A stretch of 25,994 bases of DNA from Pyrinomonadaceae bacterium (lineage in GTDB: Bacteria; Acidobacteriota; Blastocatellia; Pyrinomonadales; Pyrinomonadaceae). The position numbers were made by a program, and so were the translations under genes. The stretch is taken from positions 1-25,994 of the forward strand of contig JAGOWF010000003.1 in the NCBI GenBank assembly GCA_018060305.1. Reading direction: 5' to 3'. Below are positions 8,217 to 15,640 of this stretch, in pieces. The notes under the pieces were generated by a model that did not search any database, was not told the origin of the DNA, and worked only from the letters and a program-made list of their open reading frames with translations. Position 1 is the first letter of the stretch; every line of letters starts with the position of its first letter.

Positions 8217-9356
8217 GTGACGACGATACTTCCAGGTTCAACTATCGGTGTTTTTGGCAGCGGCCAGCTCGGGCGGATGTTTGCCATCGAGGCCCGCAAG
8301 ATGGGCTATCGCGTTCACACATTCTCGCCCTCGACAGGCACGCCAACCGGCCAGGTCGCCGATCTTGAGACAAGCGCATCGTATGACGACCTCGATCAGG
8401 TGCGACAGTTTGCCCGCAGCGTGGACGTGATCACATTCGAGTTTGAGAATGTGCCTGCCGCCTGTGTCGAAGTAGCAAACGAATTCGTCGCGGTGCATCC
8501 GCGCGGCGAGATACTTCACACGACGCAAAACCGTTTGCGAGAGAAGGTGTTCCTTGCGGGGCAAGATATTCCCGTAACGCCGTTTCGCCACGTTCAGGTG
8601 ATCGATGACCTGTATCGGGCGACTGACGAGATCAGGTTTCCGTGCGTCCTAAAAACGGTGGGCTTTGGTTACGACGGCAAGGGACAAGTAAAGCTCAAAG
8701 CTCCGAGCGATATCGAATCCGCATTTGCGTCACTCGACGGCAGCGATGCGGTGCTCGAAGCCTTTGTGGATTTCGTCAAAGAGGTCTCGGTCGTATGCGC
8801 TCGCGACGGACGCGGTGAATTCGTCCACTACGGCGTCATCGAGAATGAACACAGGGATCACATTCTCGATTTCTCATTCGCACCCGCCGATGTAAGCCGG
8901 CAAGTGGCACTGGCTGCTGTCGAGATTGCCAGAAATATCGCAGATACTCTTCAATATGTAGGCACACTCTGCGTCGAATTTTTTCTTACTGATGATGAAA
9001 AGCTGCTTGTCAACGAACTGGCCCCTCGCCCGCACAACTCCGGCCATCTGACATTTGACGCGTGTGTAACGTCACAATTCGAGCAGCAGGTGCGTGCCGT
9101 TTGCGGCCTACCGTTGGGATCGACCGAATACTTTCGGCCGTCCGCGATGGCAAACCTTCTCGGCGATCTATGGACTGACGGAGAACCAAGATGGGCCGCA
9201 GCCTTGACCGACAAAAACGTAAAATTGCATCTCTACGGCAAGGTCGAGCCGCGTTCGGGCCGCAAGATGGGACATCTGACAGCGATGGCGGACGACGCCG
9301 TAGCCGCGGCAGCCCTTGTCCGAAGGGCACGCGAACGGCTAGATCCGTCGGCCTAA
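8217..9356 (+). CDS. purK: N5-carboxyaminoimidazole ribonucleotide synthase (PurK)
   Basis: ATP-grasp enzyme making N5-CAIR from AIR, ATP and bicarbonate, the substrate of PurE. Motifs: ILPGSTIGVFGSGQLGRM (4-21), the PurK N-terminal signature; FEFENVP (74-80); the ATP-grasp lysine and loop VLKTVGFGYDGKGQ (144-157); and the metal-binding VNELAPRPHNSGH (265-277). It is 379 aa, full length. GTG at 8217 is the natural start because the family begins about five residues before the ILPG segment, but there is no ribosome-binding site: the preceding bases are the terminator's T-tract. The 3' end overlaps the convergent fluC by 18 bp. Confidence 0.95.
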   Translation: MTTILPGSTIGVFGSGQLGRMFAIEARKMGYRVHTFSPSTGTPTGQVADLETSASYDDLDQVRQFARSVDVITFEFENVPAACVEVANEFVAVHPRGEILHTTQNRLREKVFLAGQDIPVTPFRHVQVIDDLYRATDEIRFPCVLKTVGFGYDGKGQVKLKAPSDIESAFASLDGSDAVLEAFVDFVKEVSVVCARDGRGEFVHYGVIENEHRDHILDFSFAPADVSRQVALAAVEIARNIADTLQYVGTLCVEFFLTDDEKLLVNELAPRPHNSGHLTFDACVTSQFEQQVRAVCGLPLGSTEYFRPSAMANLLGDLWTDGEPRWAAALTDKNVKLHLYGKVEPRSGRKMGHLTAMADDAVAAAALVRRARERLDPSA

Positions 9357-9722
9357 AGCAACCCCCGCGACCACGCCAATAAATCCGATCAATACGCTCA
9401 GCAGCAAATACAGGAATCCGAGCACGAACTCGCGCTCCCGCAGCAAGCCATAGATCTCCATCTCAAACGTCGAGAACGTCGTGAATGCCCCAAGAAAACC
9501 GACGATAATTGCCATACGAAGGGCATCGCTTACTACGATCCGGTCGGCCAGCACTACTAATAAAAGACCGATCAGAAATGAGCCGACAACGTTGATCAGG
9601 AAGGTCGGAAGCGGAAATTTGCCAAGTGCGCCGGCGAGAGGCGAGATATTTACAAGATAGCGAGCGACGGCGCCAAGCGCCCCACCAACGGCGACGGCAG
9701 AGATATTGACCACGGTCTCCAT
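9339..9722 (-). CDS. fluC: Fluoride ion channel FluC (CrcB)
   Basis: A small inner-membrane protein that works as a dual-topology dimer to export fluoride. From the ATG at 9722 (METVVNIS) it has 127 aa and four hydrophobic segments, the family size. An ORF extension to 9800 is possible but would add 26 uncharacteristic residues. Motifs: GGALGAVARYLV (13-24), the conserved Asn in TFLINVVGSFLIG (40-52), and GFLGAFTTFSTFEMEI (75-90), which holds the phenylalanine/threonine track and the central sodium-site region. A perfect TATAAT lies 6 nt upstream of the ATG. No fluoride (crcB) riboswitch is visible upstream. The 3' end overlaps purK. Confidence 0.93.
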   Translation of the reverse strand: METVVNISAVAVGGALGAVARYLVNISPLAGALGKFPLPTFLINVVGSFLIGLLLVVLADRIVVSDALRMAIIVGFLGAFTTFSTFEMEIYGLLREREFVLGFLYLLLSVLIGFIGVVAGVALGRRI

Positions 9723-9728
9723 AGGCGG

Positions 9729-9734
9729 ATTATA
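9729..9734 (-). promoter_or_regulatory. TATAAT -10 box for a leaderless fluC mRNA
   Basis: On the minus strand TATAAT (9729-9734) is separated from the ATG at 9722 by ccgcct. With usual -10 to +1 spacing, transcription would start at or next to the A of ATG. The -35 position (TTAGGC, 17-nt spacer) is poor. No Shine-Dalgarno sequence is present, consistent with a leaderless transcript. Confidence 0.5.
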
Positions 9735-9768
9735 CATTTTCGTGTCGGGCTGCCTAATGATGAGGTGT

Positions 9769-9797
9769 TTGCACGCGTCATTATGGGAAGATAAACT
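9769..9797 (+). promoter_or_regulatory. Putative promoter of the fRMsr-terC run
   Basis: TTGCAC (9769-9774), a 17-nt spacer and TAAACT (9792-9797), then 8 nt to the ATG at 9806 without a Shine-Dalgarno sequence. It shares the short divergent region with the fluC -10 box. The match to consensus is moderate. Confidence 0.4.
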
Positions 9798-9805
9798 CAA
9801 ACTCT

Positions 9806-10321
9806 ATGGCCGAAGCCCTCGCATTTTCGCGACATGCCGACCGAGCGACCGTTTATGCGGAGATCGCTCCGCAAATCGACGCGCTTGTAGGCGGCGAGGC
9901 CGATCTGATCGCGAATCTCGCTAATATCGCGGCGGTCATCAGGGAATCGCTCGGCTTCTTCTGGGTCGGATTCTATCTTGTCAAGGGCGACGAACTGGTG
10001 CTTGGCCCGTTTCAGGGCCCCGTCGCCTGCACACGGATTAAGCGGGGCGAAGGCGTCTGCGGCCGTGCCTGGGAAAGGGGTGGGGCCGTGATCGTGCCGG
10101 ATGTCGATTATTTTCTTGGCCACATAGCCTGCAGCTCGGCTTCGCGATCTGAGATAGTCGTACCTATCTTACATGGTGACGGGACGGTCGCGGGTGTTCT
10201 AGACGTTGATAGCGACCGCGAGAACGATTTTGACCATACGGACGCCGACGGCCTCGGCCGTATCGTCAGATCTATTGAGAGAGTCATCGAGGGCCACACG
10301 CACCCTCAGATGAACGAATGA
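9806..10321 (+). CDS. msrC: Free methionine-(R)-sulfoxide reductase (GAF domain)
   Basis: Reduces free (not protein-bound) L-methionine-R-sulfoxide, a cytosolic oxidative-damage repair enzyme. It is a single GAF domain of 171 aa. The three catalytic cysteines are present with the family's spacing of 10 and 24 residues: C75 in GPVACTRIKRGEG, C85 in GVCGRAW and C109 in GHIACSSASRSEIVVP. The active-site core FFWVGFYLV (51-59) and GVLDVDS (130-136) are typical. The stop overlaps the next ATG (10318-10321), so it is translationally coupled to the TerC-family gene. The call is strong. Confidence 0.93.
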   Translation: MAEALAFSRHADRATVYAEIAPQIDALVGGEADLIANLANIAAVIRESLGFFWVGFYLVKGDELVLGPFQGPVACTRIKRGEGVCGRAWERGGAVIVPDVDYFLGHIACSSASRSEIVVPILHGDGTVAGVLDVDSDRENDFDHTDADGLGRIVRSIERVIEGHTHPQMNE

Positions 10322-11388
10322 CACCAATCGAACACCCATATTGGGTTTGGATCACTTTCTTTTCCGTCGTCCTCGTAGCTCTCTTCGTTGATATCGGCAT
10401 TGTCAACCGCAAGGCGCACGCCCCCACGCGCAAAGAGACATTCACATGGGCGGCGGTCTGGGTCTCGCTTGCTCTCGCATTCAATGCGTTTGTATATTTT
10501 CAGGTCGGCAATCATACGGGCGACTGGTCCGTGGCAATGTCGCAGGCAAAGCTATTCCTCACGGGCTATCTGATAGAACTGTCACTATCGGTCGATAATC
10601 TGTTTGTCTTCCTGTTGATATTTACGTTCTTTAAAGTTCCAAAAAAGTACCAGCATCGAGTCCTGTTTTGGGGCATCATGGGTGCCCTCGCACTGCGAAT
10701 GATAATGATCTTTGCCGGCGCGGAATTGGTCGAGCGTTTCCATTGGATCATCTATGTTTTCGGGGCGTTTCTGGTTTACACGGGCCTCAAGATGTTTCAG
10801 AACACTGATGACAACTTTGAGCCGCACGAGAGCGTGATCGTCAAACTGGCGACAAAATACATCCGCATCAGCAAGCACTACGACGGCGAGAAGTTCTTCA
10901 CCGTGAATGACGGCGTCAAGACCGGGACGCTCCTGCTCCTGGTGCTGATAACCGTAGAGGTCACCGATCTCGTCTTCGCTGTCGATTCGATACCCGCGAT
11001 CTTTGGCATCACCACCGACCGTTTTATCGTCTATACATCGAACATCTTCGCGATCCTCGGCCTGCGAACATTCTTCTTTCTGCTGGCCGATCTCGCCGAC
11101 AGATTTCACCTTCTCAAGTACGGGCTCGCGTTCGTTTTGACCTTTATCGGCGTAAAGATGCTCTTGCCGTTGGCCGCCGAAGGTCTGATAATGATGCTTG
11201 GTGAAAGTGATCGATCGGGCTTTGCGACGCTGGTGCGCAGGTTTCTCGCGCACGAGTTCGAACAAACCGTGATCAATATTTCACTTGGTGTCGTCGCCGG
11301 TGCGATTGCCGTATCGATCTTGCTTTCGATGTTGTTGACGCCAAAACGCTCCGCGGCGGATCGGGCCCTCTCTGATGCAGGAGAATAA
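10318..11388 (+). CDS. TerC/Alx-family integral membrane protein, probable metal (Mn) exporter
   Basis: A 356-aa polytopic inner-membrane protein with about nine hydrophobic segments. The TerC signatures are present: IELSLSVDNLFVFLLIFTFF (86-105), with the acidic-polar SVDN site, and the second half-repeat TVEVTDLVFAVDSIPAIFG. The family includes Alx and YkoY-type Mn2+ exporters and tellurite-resistance TerC. No ter cluster is present, so a Mn-efflux role is favoured by inference. No yybP-ykoY riboswitch is possible upstream because the gene overlaps msrC by 4 nt. It also overlaps the next gene by 14 nt. The TerC family is certain; the substrate is not. Confidence 0.9.
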   Translation: MTPIEHPYWVWITFFSVVLVALFVDIGIVNRKAHAPTRKETFTWAAVWVSLALAFNAFVYFQVGNHTGDWSVAMSQAKLFLTGYLIELSLSVDNLFVFLLIFTFFKVPKKYQHRVLFWGIMGALALRMIMIFAGAELVERFHWIIYVFGAFLVYTGLKMFQNTDDNFEPHESVIVKLATKYIRISKHYDGEKFFTVNDGVKTGTLLLLVLITVEVTDLVFAVDSIPAIFGITTDRFIVYTSNIFAILGLRTFFFLLADLADRFHLLKYGLAFVLTFIGVKMLLPLAAEGLIMMLGESDRSGFATLVRRFLAHEFEQTVINISLGVVAGAIAVSILLSMLLTPKRSAADRALSDAGE

Positions 11389-12607
11389 GTACCGCAAATT
11401 CTACGTCGATTGGTGGAACATTCGCCGCAGCAGTATCTACCTGCTGATCGCGATCGTCTTGCTGGGGGCGGGTATTCTTTGGGGACTCTCATACGCCTCA
11501 CGGAACAATTGGTTCGTCCCCGATGAGCAGGCAAACGTCCCCAAGGACGCTGCCCGGATCGTCTCGTTTGAGGGCGACGTGCGAATAACACGGGCCGCAA
11601 CACGAGAGACGATCGTCGTCAAGCAGGAGACCTTCGTTGCCGAGGGAGACACGATCCAGACACAGTCCGACGGCCGCTGTGTGGTCCAGATGATCGACGG
11701 CTCGAGCTATTCGGTGCGGCCAAACAGCACCGTAGTCGTCAAGACTTCGACAAGCCTATTTGGCGGCAAGAACGTCCGCGTGACGCTCGATGACGGGCAG
11801 TTGAACGTTCGCACGGACGAGCAGCCGCAGGACGTGAACAACATCGTCGAGGTAGCTGATTCCGAGAACAAGCTGCTGCCAAAGACCGACGCCAGCTTCA
11901 ATGCAGATGAGACCGGCGGTGAGATCCGTATCAGCCGCGGCGGCGTAGAGACGACGATCGGCGGCGAAAAGACGACTATCAACGAGAACGAGTTCGCCTC
12001 CGTCAGCGGAGGCAAGCTCTCGGCACGTGAACGGCTGATGGCCCCGCCGCGACCCAGCCAGCCGGGCAATTCCGCGCAGATCGTCGATCCGGGCGGAGGC
12101 GTCAGCGTGACATTCAACTGGCAGGATCCGGAAGGCAATCCGGCTGCGAACTATTACCTACAGGTGTCGCGGTCGCCGACCTTCGCGTCTGACGCCATCA
12201 TGGTTGACCGCAGCGGCATGACAGCCCGTGAGTTTCGCCTCGCGGGGCTCACACCGGGGAATTATTACTGGCGGGTAAAGGCAACCGGGCGTTCCGGCCA
12301 GACGACGAACTGGAACGACGCATGGAAATTCATGGTCGTTCGCGCGGGCGAGCGGATGACGATCGACGCCTATGATTGGCGTGTCGAGCGCGTTGGCGGC
12401 AATGTTTATCTGCTCAGCGGCCGCACCCAGGCGGGAATGTCCGTCCGCGCCGCGGGCCGAGACACGTTTGCAGGAGCGGATGGCACATTCAGGCTTCAGA
12501 TCTCATCGCCCTCGGTCGAGGCAGCGGTCGAGATCGGCGACGATCGTGGCAACCGTTCCGGCTTTATCATCAGCCTCAGAAATGGCTCGATCCTGAGGCG
12601 CTATTGA
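11375..12607 (+). CDS. Membrane-anchored FecR-domain protein with fibronectin-III-like region
   Basis: 410 aa. One transmembrane helix (about 20-41, SIYLLIAIVLLGAGILWGL) after a short cytosolic segment puts the rest in the periplasm. Residues 60-150 match the FecR domain: ARIVSFEGDVRITRA, GDTIQTQSDGRCVVQMIDGS, then LDDGQLNVRT. A repeat of this fold may follow (165-215, GGEIRISRGGVETTIGG). Around 230-330 lies a fibronectin-III-like unit ending PGNYYWRVKATG and WKFMVV. No ECF sigma factor or TonB receptor lies nearby, so it is probably a structural or ligand-binding FecR protein rather than a sigma regulator. The start overlaps the TerC gene by 14 nt. Specific function unknown. Confidence 0.8.
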   Translation: MQENKYRKFYVDWWNIRRSSIYLLIAIVLLGAGILWGLSYASRNNWFVPDEQANVPKDAARIVSFEGDVRITRAATRETIVVKQETFVAEGDTIQTQSDGRCVVQMIDGSSYSVRPNSTVVVKTSTSLFGGKNVRVTLDDGQLNVRTDEQPQDVNNIVEVADSENKLLPKTDASFNADETGGEIRISRGGVETTIGGEKTTINENEFASVSGGKLSARERLMAPPRPSQPGNSAQIVDPGGGVSVTFNWQDPEGNPAANYYLQVSRSPTFASDAIMVDRSGMTAREFRLAGLTPGNYYWRVKATGRSGQTTNWNDAWKFMVVRAGERMTIDAYDWRVERVGGNVYLLSGRTQAGMSVRAAGRDTFAGADGTFRLQISSPSVEAAVEIGDDRGNRSGFIISLRNGSILRRY

Positions 12608-12610
12608 TAC

Positions 12611-12626
12611 AGGAGTCTCTGCTATC
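12611..12626 (+). promoter_or_regulatory. Shine-Dalgarno AGGAG plus ATC start for the CDF gene
   Basis: AGGAG (12611-12615), 8 nt, then ATC (12624-12626), in frame with the CDF protein. The frame is closed upstream by TGA at 12594-12596 and contains no ATG, GTG or TTG before 12708, which would be inside the first membrane helix. The ribosome-binding site therefore argues for a non-canonical AUC start. Confidence 0.55.
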
Positions 12627-13556
12627 GCGCACGATCATACACACGATAATCGCTCTCGATCACGCACGCTGCGGCTGAAGTTTGCCTTAGCACTGACCTT
12701 CATCTACATGCTTGCTGAGGCGGTCGGCGGCTGGCTGACGAATTCACTCGCGCTGATCGCCGACGCAGGCCATATGCTCACGGACGTCGCGGCATTGAGC
12801 TTGACGCTTGGGGCGATCTGGTTTGCGTCTCGGCCTGCGACGGCCAGGAAGACTTTTGGTTACTATCGGCTGGAGATACTCGCGGCCTTTGTCAACGGTA
12901 TCGCCCTCGCGCTCTTGTCGGTCTGGGTCATCTATGAGGCCGTCGGCCGGTGGACGGCCCCGCCTGAGATCAATGGCTCGCAAATTACGCTCATCGCGGC
13001 CGGCGGCCTCATAATAAACATTATCGCCGCCTGGCTGCTTCACTCGGGTCACAAGCACGATCTCAACCTGCGCGGAGCATTCCTGCACGTCATTGGGGAT
13101 CTGCTCGGTTCGGTGGGCGTCATGCTAGCCGGTATTGCCATCATCGGCTTCGGATGGCTATGGGCCGATCCGCTGGTCTCTATCCTGATCAGCCTGATAA
13201 TCATCGTCGGGGCGTGGCGGCTGATATTGGAATCGGTTAATGTCCTGCTCGAGGGAACACCGGCGCACATCGACCTCGCATTGGTCGAGCGGACGATCCT
13301 CGAGACCGAGGGTGTCGCTGGTGTTCACGATCTCCACGTATGGACGATATCATCGGGCATTGATGCTCTTTCCGCCCACATCAGCCATCCCGACTCGGTC
13401 GCTCATTCGGACCTGCTCGTCGCCGTCCGCACACGTCTGCACGACGAGTTTGGCATCGACCACCTTACGATCCAAATTGAGACACTTGACCGTGAAGCCG
13501 AGGCCGTCTATGTCTGCGAAACGCGCACTAAATGCTTCGAGCCAAAGAATGCCTGA
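12624..13556 (+). CDS. Cation diffusion facilitator (CDF) metal/H+ antiporter
   Basis: Exports divalent metal (Zn, Co, Cd or similar) from the cytosol. From the proposed ATC start the protein begins with a His/Asp-rich segment (AHDHTHDNRSRSRTLRLKF), the normal N-terminus of the zinc-type CzcD/ZitB group, then TM1 (LALTFIYMLAEAVGGW). The metal site in TM2 is LIADAGHMLTDVAAL (HxxxD), and the second site in TM5 is HVIGDLLGSVGVM. The C-terminal cytosolic metallochaperone-like domain includes GVAGVHDLHVWTISSG and HLTIQIET. Length is about 310 aa. The only ATG (12708) would delete most of TM1 and the His-rich tail. The stop overlaps the larA start (TGATG). Confidence 0.9.
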   Translation: MAHDHTHDNRSRSRTLRLKFALALTFIYMLAEAVGGWLTNSLALIADAGHMLTDVAALSLTLGAIWFASRPATARKTFGYYRLEILAAFVNGIALALLSVWVIYEAVGRWTAPPEINGSQITLIAAGGLIINIIAAWLLHSGHKHDLNLRGAFLHVIGDLLGSVGVMLAGIAIIGFGWLWADPLVSILISLIIIVGAWRLILESVNVLLEGTPAHIDLALVERTILETEGVAGVHDLHVWTISSGIDALSAHISHPDSVAHSDLLVAVRTRLHDEFGIDHLTIQIETLDREAEAVYVCETRTKCFEPKNA

Positions 13557-14800
13557 TGGCTAGCATCGAACTCAGATACGGGCACGAGACCATACCGCTC
13601 ACGTTTGACGAGTCTAGGTTCGAGGTGCTGACGGCCTCGGATGATGCCGCTCCCCTGACCGATCGTGAGATCGGCGAGAAACTTGATAGACCGATCGGCT
13701 CACCGCCTCTCGACGAGATCATCCGACCGGGCGAAACTGTCCTGCTCGTCGTGCCTGACGCAACGCGGCAAACCGCCGCCGGCCAGGTCATCAATCTGCT
13801 CGTTCGCCGCCTGATCGCGAATGGGACGGCCCCGCACGAGATCACCGTCATTTTTGCTACCGGCATCCACCGCAAAACAACGCCCGACGAGAAGGCCGCC
13901 ATCCTGACGCCTTTCATCTATCAGCGGATCAAGACGCTCGACCACGGAGCGCGCGACCTAATGCAGATCGCCCGGCTCGGCGAGATGTCGGGCGGCATTC
14001 CGGTCGAGTTAAATCGAGCCCTTCTCGAACACGATCACGTCGTCCTCATCGGCGGCGTGACTTTTCACTACTTTGCCGGGTTTACCGGCGGCCGAAAGCT
14101 CGTGTGTCCCGGCCTCGCGTCGGTGCGGACAATATCCGAAACGCACAAGCTTGCGTTTGACTGCTCAACGCTGGCGAGACGCGATGGCGTCGATACAGGC
14201 CTGTTGGATGGTAACGCGGTTCACGAGACATTCGTCGAGGCTACCGCATTGGCAAAGCCGAGGTTCGCGATCAACACGATCGTCAACGACGACGGCGCGG
14301 CGGTCGATATTTTCTGCGGCGATTGGATCGAATCGCATCGAGCGGCGTGCGAAGTGTTCGCAGCAACGCATTCGGTCAGGATCGCCGAGAAACGCAGCCT
14401 CGTCATCGCGAGCTGCGGCGGCTCACCTTTTGACATCAATATGATCCAGGCCCACAAGGCCCTCGATGCCGCATCGCGAGCCTGCACCGATGACGGCACC
14501 ATCGTTCTGCTGGCCCAATGTCCCGACGGCATGGGCCGCTCCGATATGATCGACTGGTTCTCAGCCGCCGACAGCCGAGAGCTTGCCGTGCGTCTATGCG
14601 AAAGGTATCAGGTCAACGGCCAAACAGCGTGGAGCCTGCTCCAGAAGGCTGAGAGGTTTGATATCCGTCTCGTTACCTCGCTCGCTGATGAGACCGCCGC
14701 CGCAATGCGGCTCAGAAAGGTCCAAGGCAGCGGTCTCGATGCTTTCCTCAATGGAACCGGTTATATCATGCCCGCCGCTTCAGCCTTACGGATAAGGTGA
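13556..14800 (+). CDS. larA: LarA-family nickel-pincer-nucleotide enzyme (lactate racemase homologue)
   Basis: 414 aa from ATG 13556 (MASIELRYGHE), coupled to the CDF stop; an upstream ATG at 13532 is less likely. LarA racemises or epimerises 2-hydroxyacids with a lysine-tethered nickel pincer cofactor. The catalytic set is in place: H105 (TGIHRKTTPDE), H171 (VTFHYFAGFTGG), K181 (GRKLVCPG) and H197 (ETHKL). Their spacing is identical to H108/H174/K184/H200 of the characterised Lactiplantibacillus plantarum LarA. A Gln-Ala-His-Lys tetrad (298-301) matches the Gln/Lys pair of the substrate pocket. The cofactor synthesis genes larB, larC and larE are absent here, so the cofactor must be made from elsewhere in the genome. 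The substrate could be lactate or another 2-hydroxyacid. Confidence 0.85.
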   Translation: MASIELRYGHETIPLTFDESRFEVLTASDDAAPLTDREIGEKLDRPIGSPPLDEIIRPGETVLLVVPDATRQTAAGQVINLLVRRLIANGTAPHEITVIFATGIHRKTTPDEKAAILTPFIYQRIKTLDHGARDLMQIARLGEMSGGIPVELNRALLEHDHVVLIGGVTFHYFAGFTGGRKLVCPGLASVRTISETHKLAFDCSTLARRDGVDTGLLDGNAVHETFVEATALAKPRFAINTIVNDDGAAVDIFCGDWIESHRAACEVFAATHSVRIAEKRSLVIASCGGSPFDINMIQAHKALDAASRACTDDGTIVLLAQCPDGMGRSDMIDWFSAADSRELAVRLCERYQVNGQTAWSLLQKAERFDIRLVTSLADETAAAMRLRKVQGSGLDAFLNGTGYIMPAASALRIR

Positions 14801-14803
14801 CCT

Positions 14804-14924
14804 GTCGGAACGCAGGCTGCCAGCCTACGTGTGACGTACGCGGAAGGCCGCTAGGTTCGAACGGTTGCGCTCCGGTTTGGCTGTAAACAAAAAGCAACCG
14901 CAGGCTGGCAGCCTGCGCCCCGAC
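14804..14924. repeat. REPIN-like inverted pair of palindromes
   Basis: Two 19-bp palindromes, cgcaggctgccagcctacg (14811-14829) and cgcaggctggcagcctgcg (14899-14917), bracket about 70 bp. Their outer flanks extend the symmetry: gtcggaacgcaggctg (14804-14819) is complementary to cagcctgcgccccgac (14909-14924) at 14 of 16 positions. Inside, cggttgc and gcaaccg form another pair. This is the layout of a REPIN or small MITE (two REP units head to head). No transposase is present here, so mobility would need a RAYT elsewhere. It separates larA from the glycosylase gene and may end the upstream transcript. Confidence 0.65.
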
Positions 14925-14965
14925 GATTGACACCTCAAGGTCTGCGAAACAATATTTACTGTTAG

Positions 14966-15628
14966 ATGAAGCACAGTGCCGAACCCATCACCCTCGATCG
15001 CATTAAAAAGGCGCATCGGGCACGTCGAACCGAGATCAAACAACGTCTCGCTGAATTTGCGGCGATTGGCAAACGTGGTGACGACCGTGAATTGTGGGCC
15101 GAGATGGTGTATTGCTTCTTTACCGGCGGCTGTTCGGCACGCATGGGGCTGAACGCTCTCGAGGCCGTGCGGCCCGTGCTAATGACCGGCAATCAGGCCG
15201 AACTGTCGGACCGTCTCAGCGGCGTTCACCGATATCCAAACGCGCGGGCCCGTTACATCGTCGCCTCGCGCGAGTTCCTCAGAGAACATTGCGGAATGCA
15301 GCTCCGTAAGAAACTGCATAGCTTTGACTGTCGTCTCGAACGCCGCGACTGGCTCGTCCGCGAAAAAGGTATCAAAGGCCTCGGTTACAAGGAGGCGAGC
15401 CATTACCTGAGGAATATCGGCTTCAGAGGCTACGCGATCCTTGATAAGCACGTGTTGAACTGTCTAACTGAGCTAAAAATAATCGACGACGCAAAGCCAC
15501 CAAATACGCGAACAAAGTATCTAATGGTCGAGAACAAACTTCGCACACTGACTGAGGGCCTGAAGATCGATTTTGACGAACTCGACCTCGTACTCTGGTC
15601 GATGAAGACGGGATTGATCCTCAAATGA
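14966..15628 (+). CDS. N-glycosylase/DNA lyase, Ogg2 (archaeal-type 8-oxoguanine glycosylase)
   Basis: Excises 8-oxoguanine from DNA and cleaves the abasic strand. 220 aa. The helix-hairpin-helix element and catalytic pair are IKGLGYKEASHYLRNIGF (K142, Schiff-base nucleophile) and YAILDKHVLNCL (D160). The Lys-Asp spacing of 18 residues equals that of Methanocaldococcus Ogg (K129/D147). The short C-terminal end LWSMKTGLILK is also typical of this group. An upstream FTGGCSARMGLNALE segment fits its alpha-helical N-domain. The start at 14966 gives a normal family length. It follows the REPIN-like element and ends 12 bp before the next gene. Confidence 0.85.
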   Translation: MKHSAEPITLDRIKKAHRARRTEIKQRLAEFAAIGKRGDDRELWAEMVYCFFTGGCSARMGLNALEAVRPVLMTGNQAELSDRLSGVHRYPNARARYIVASREFLREHCGMQLRKKLHSFDCRLERRDWLVREKGIKGLGYKEASHYLRNIGFRGYAILDKHVLNCLTELKIIDDAKPPNTRTKYLMVENKLRTLTEGLKIDFDELDLVLWSMKTGLILK

Positions 15629-15640
15629 GGCAGGGACGAT

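Noticed and set aside
9723..9800. N-terminal extension of FluC and a fluoride riboswitch in the fluC/msrC divergent gap
   Set aside because: The extra 26 residues are not typical of the family and would run over the TATAAT box. No crcB-type riboswitch core was recognised.
10585..11265. 226-aa minus-strand ORF inside the TerC gene
   Set aside because: Low-complexity charged translation that mirrors a clear TerC-family membrane protein on the + strand.
14830..14900. tRNA-like ggttcgaacg sequence within the REPIN-like element
   Set aside because: No acceptor or anticodon arms can be formed around it, so the T-loop resemblance is coincidental.
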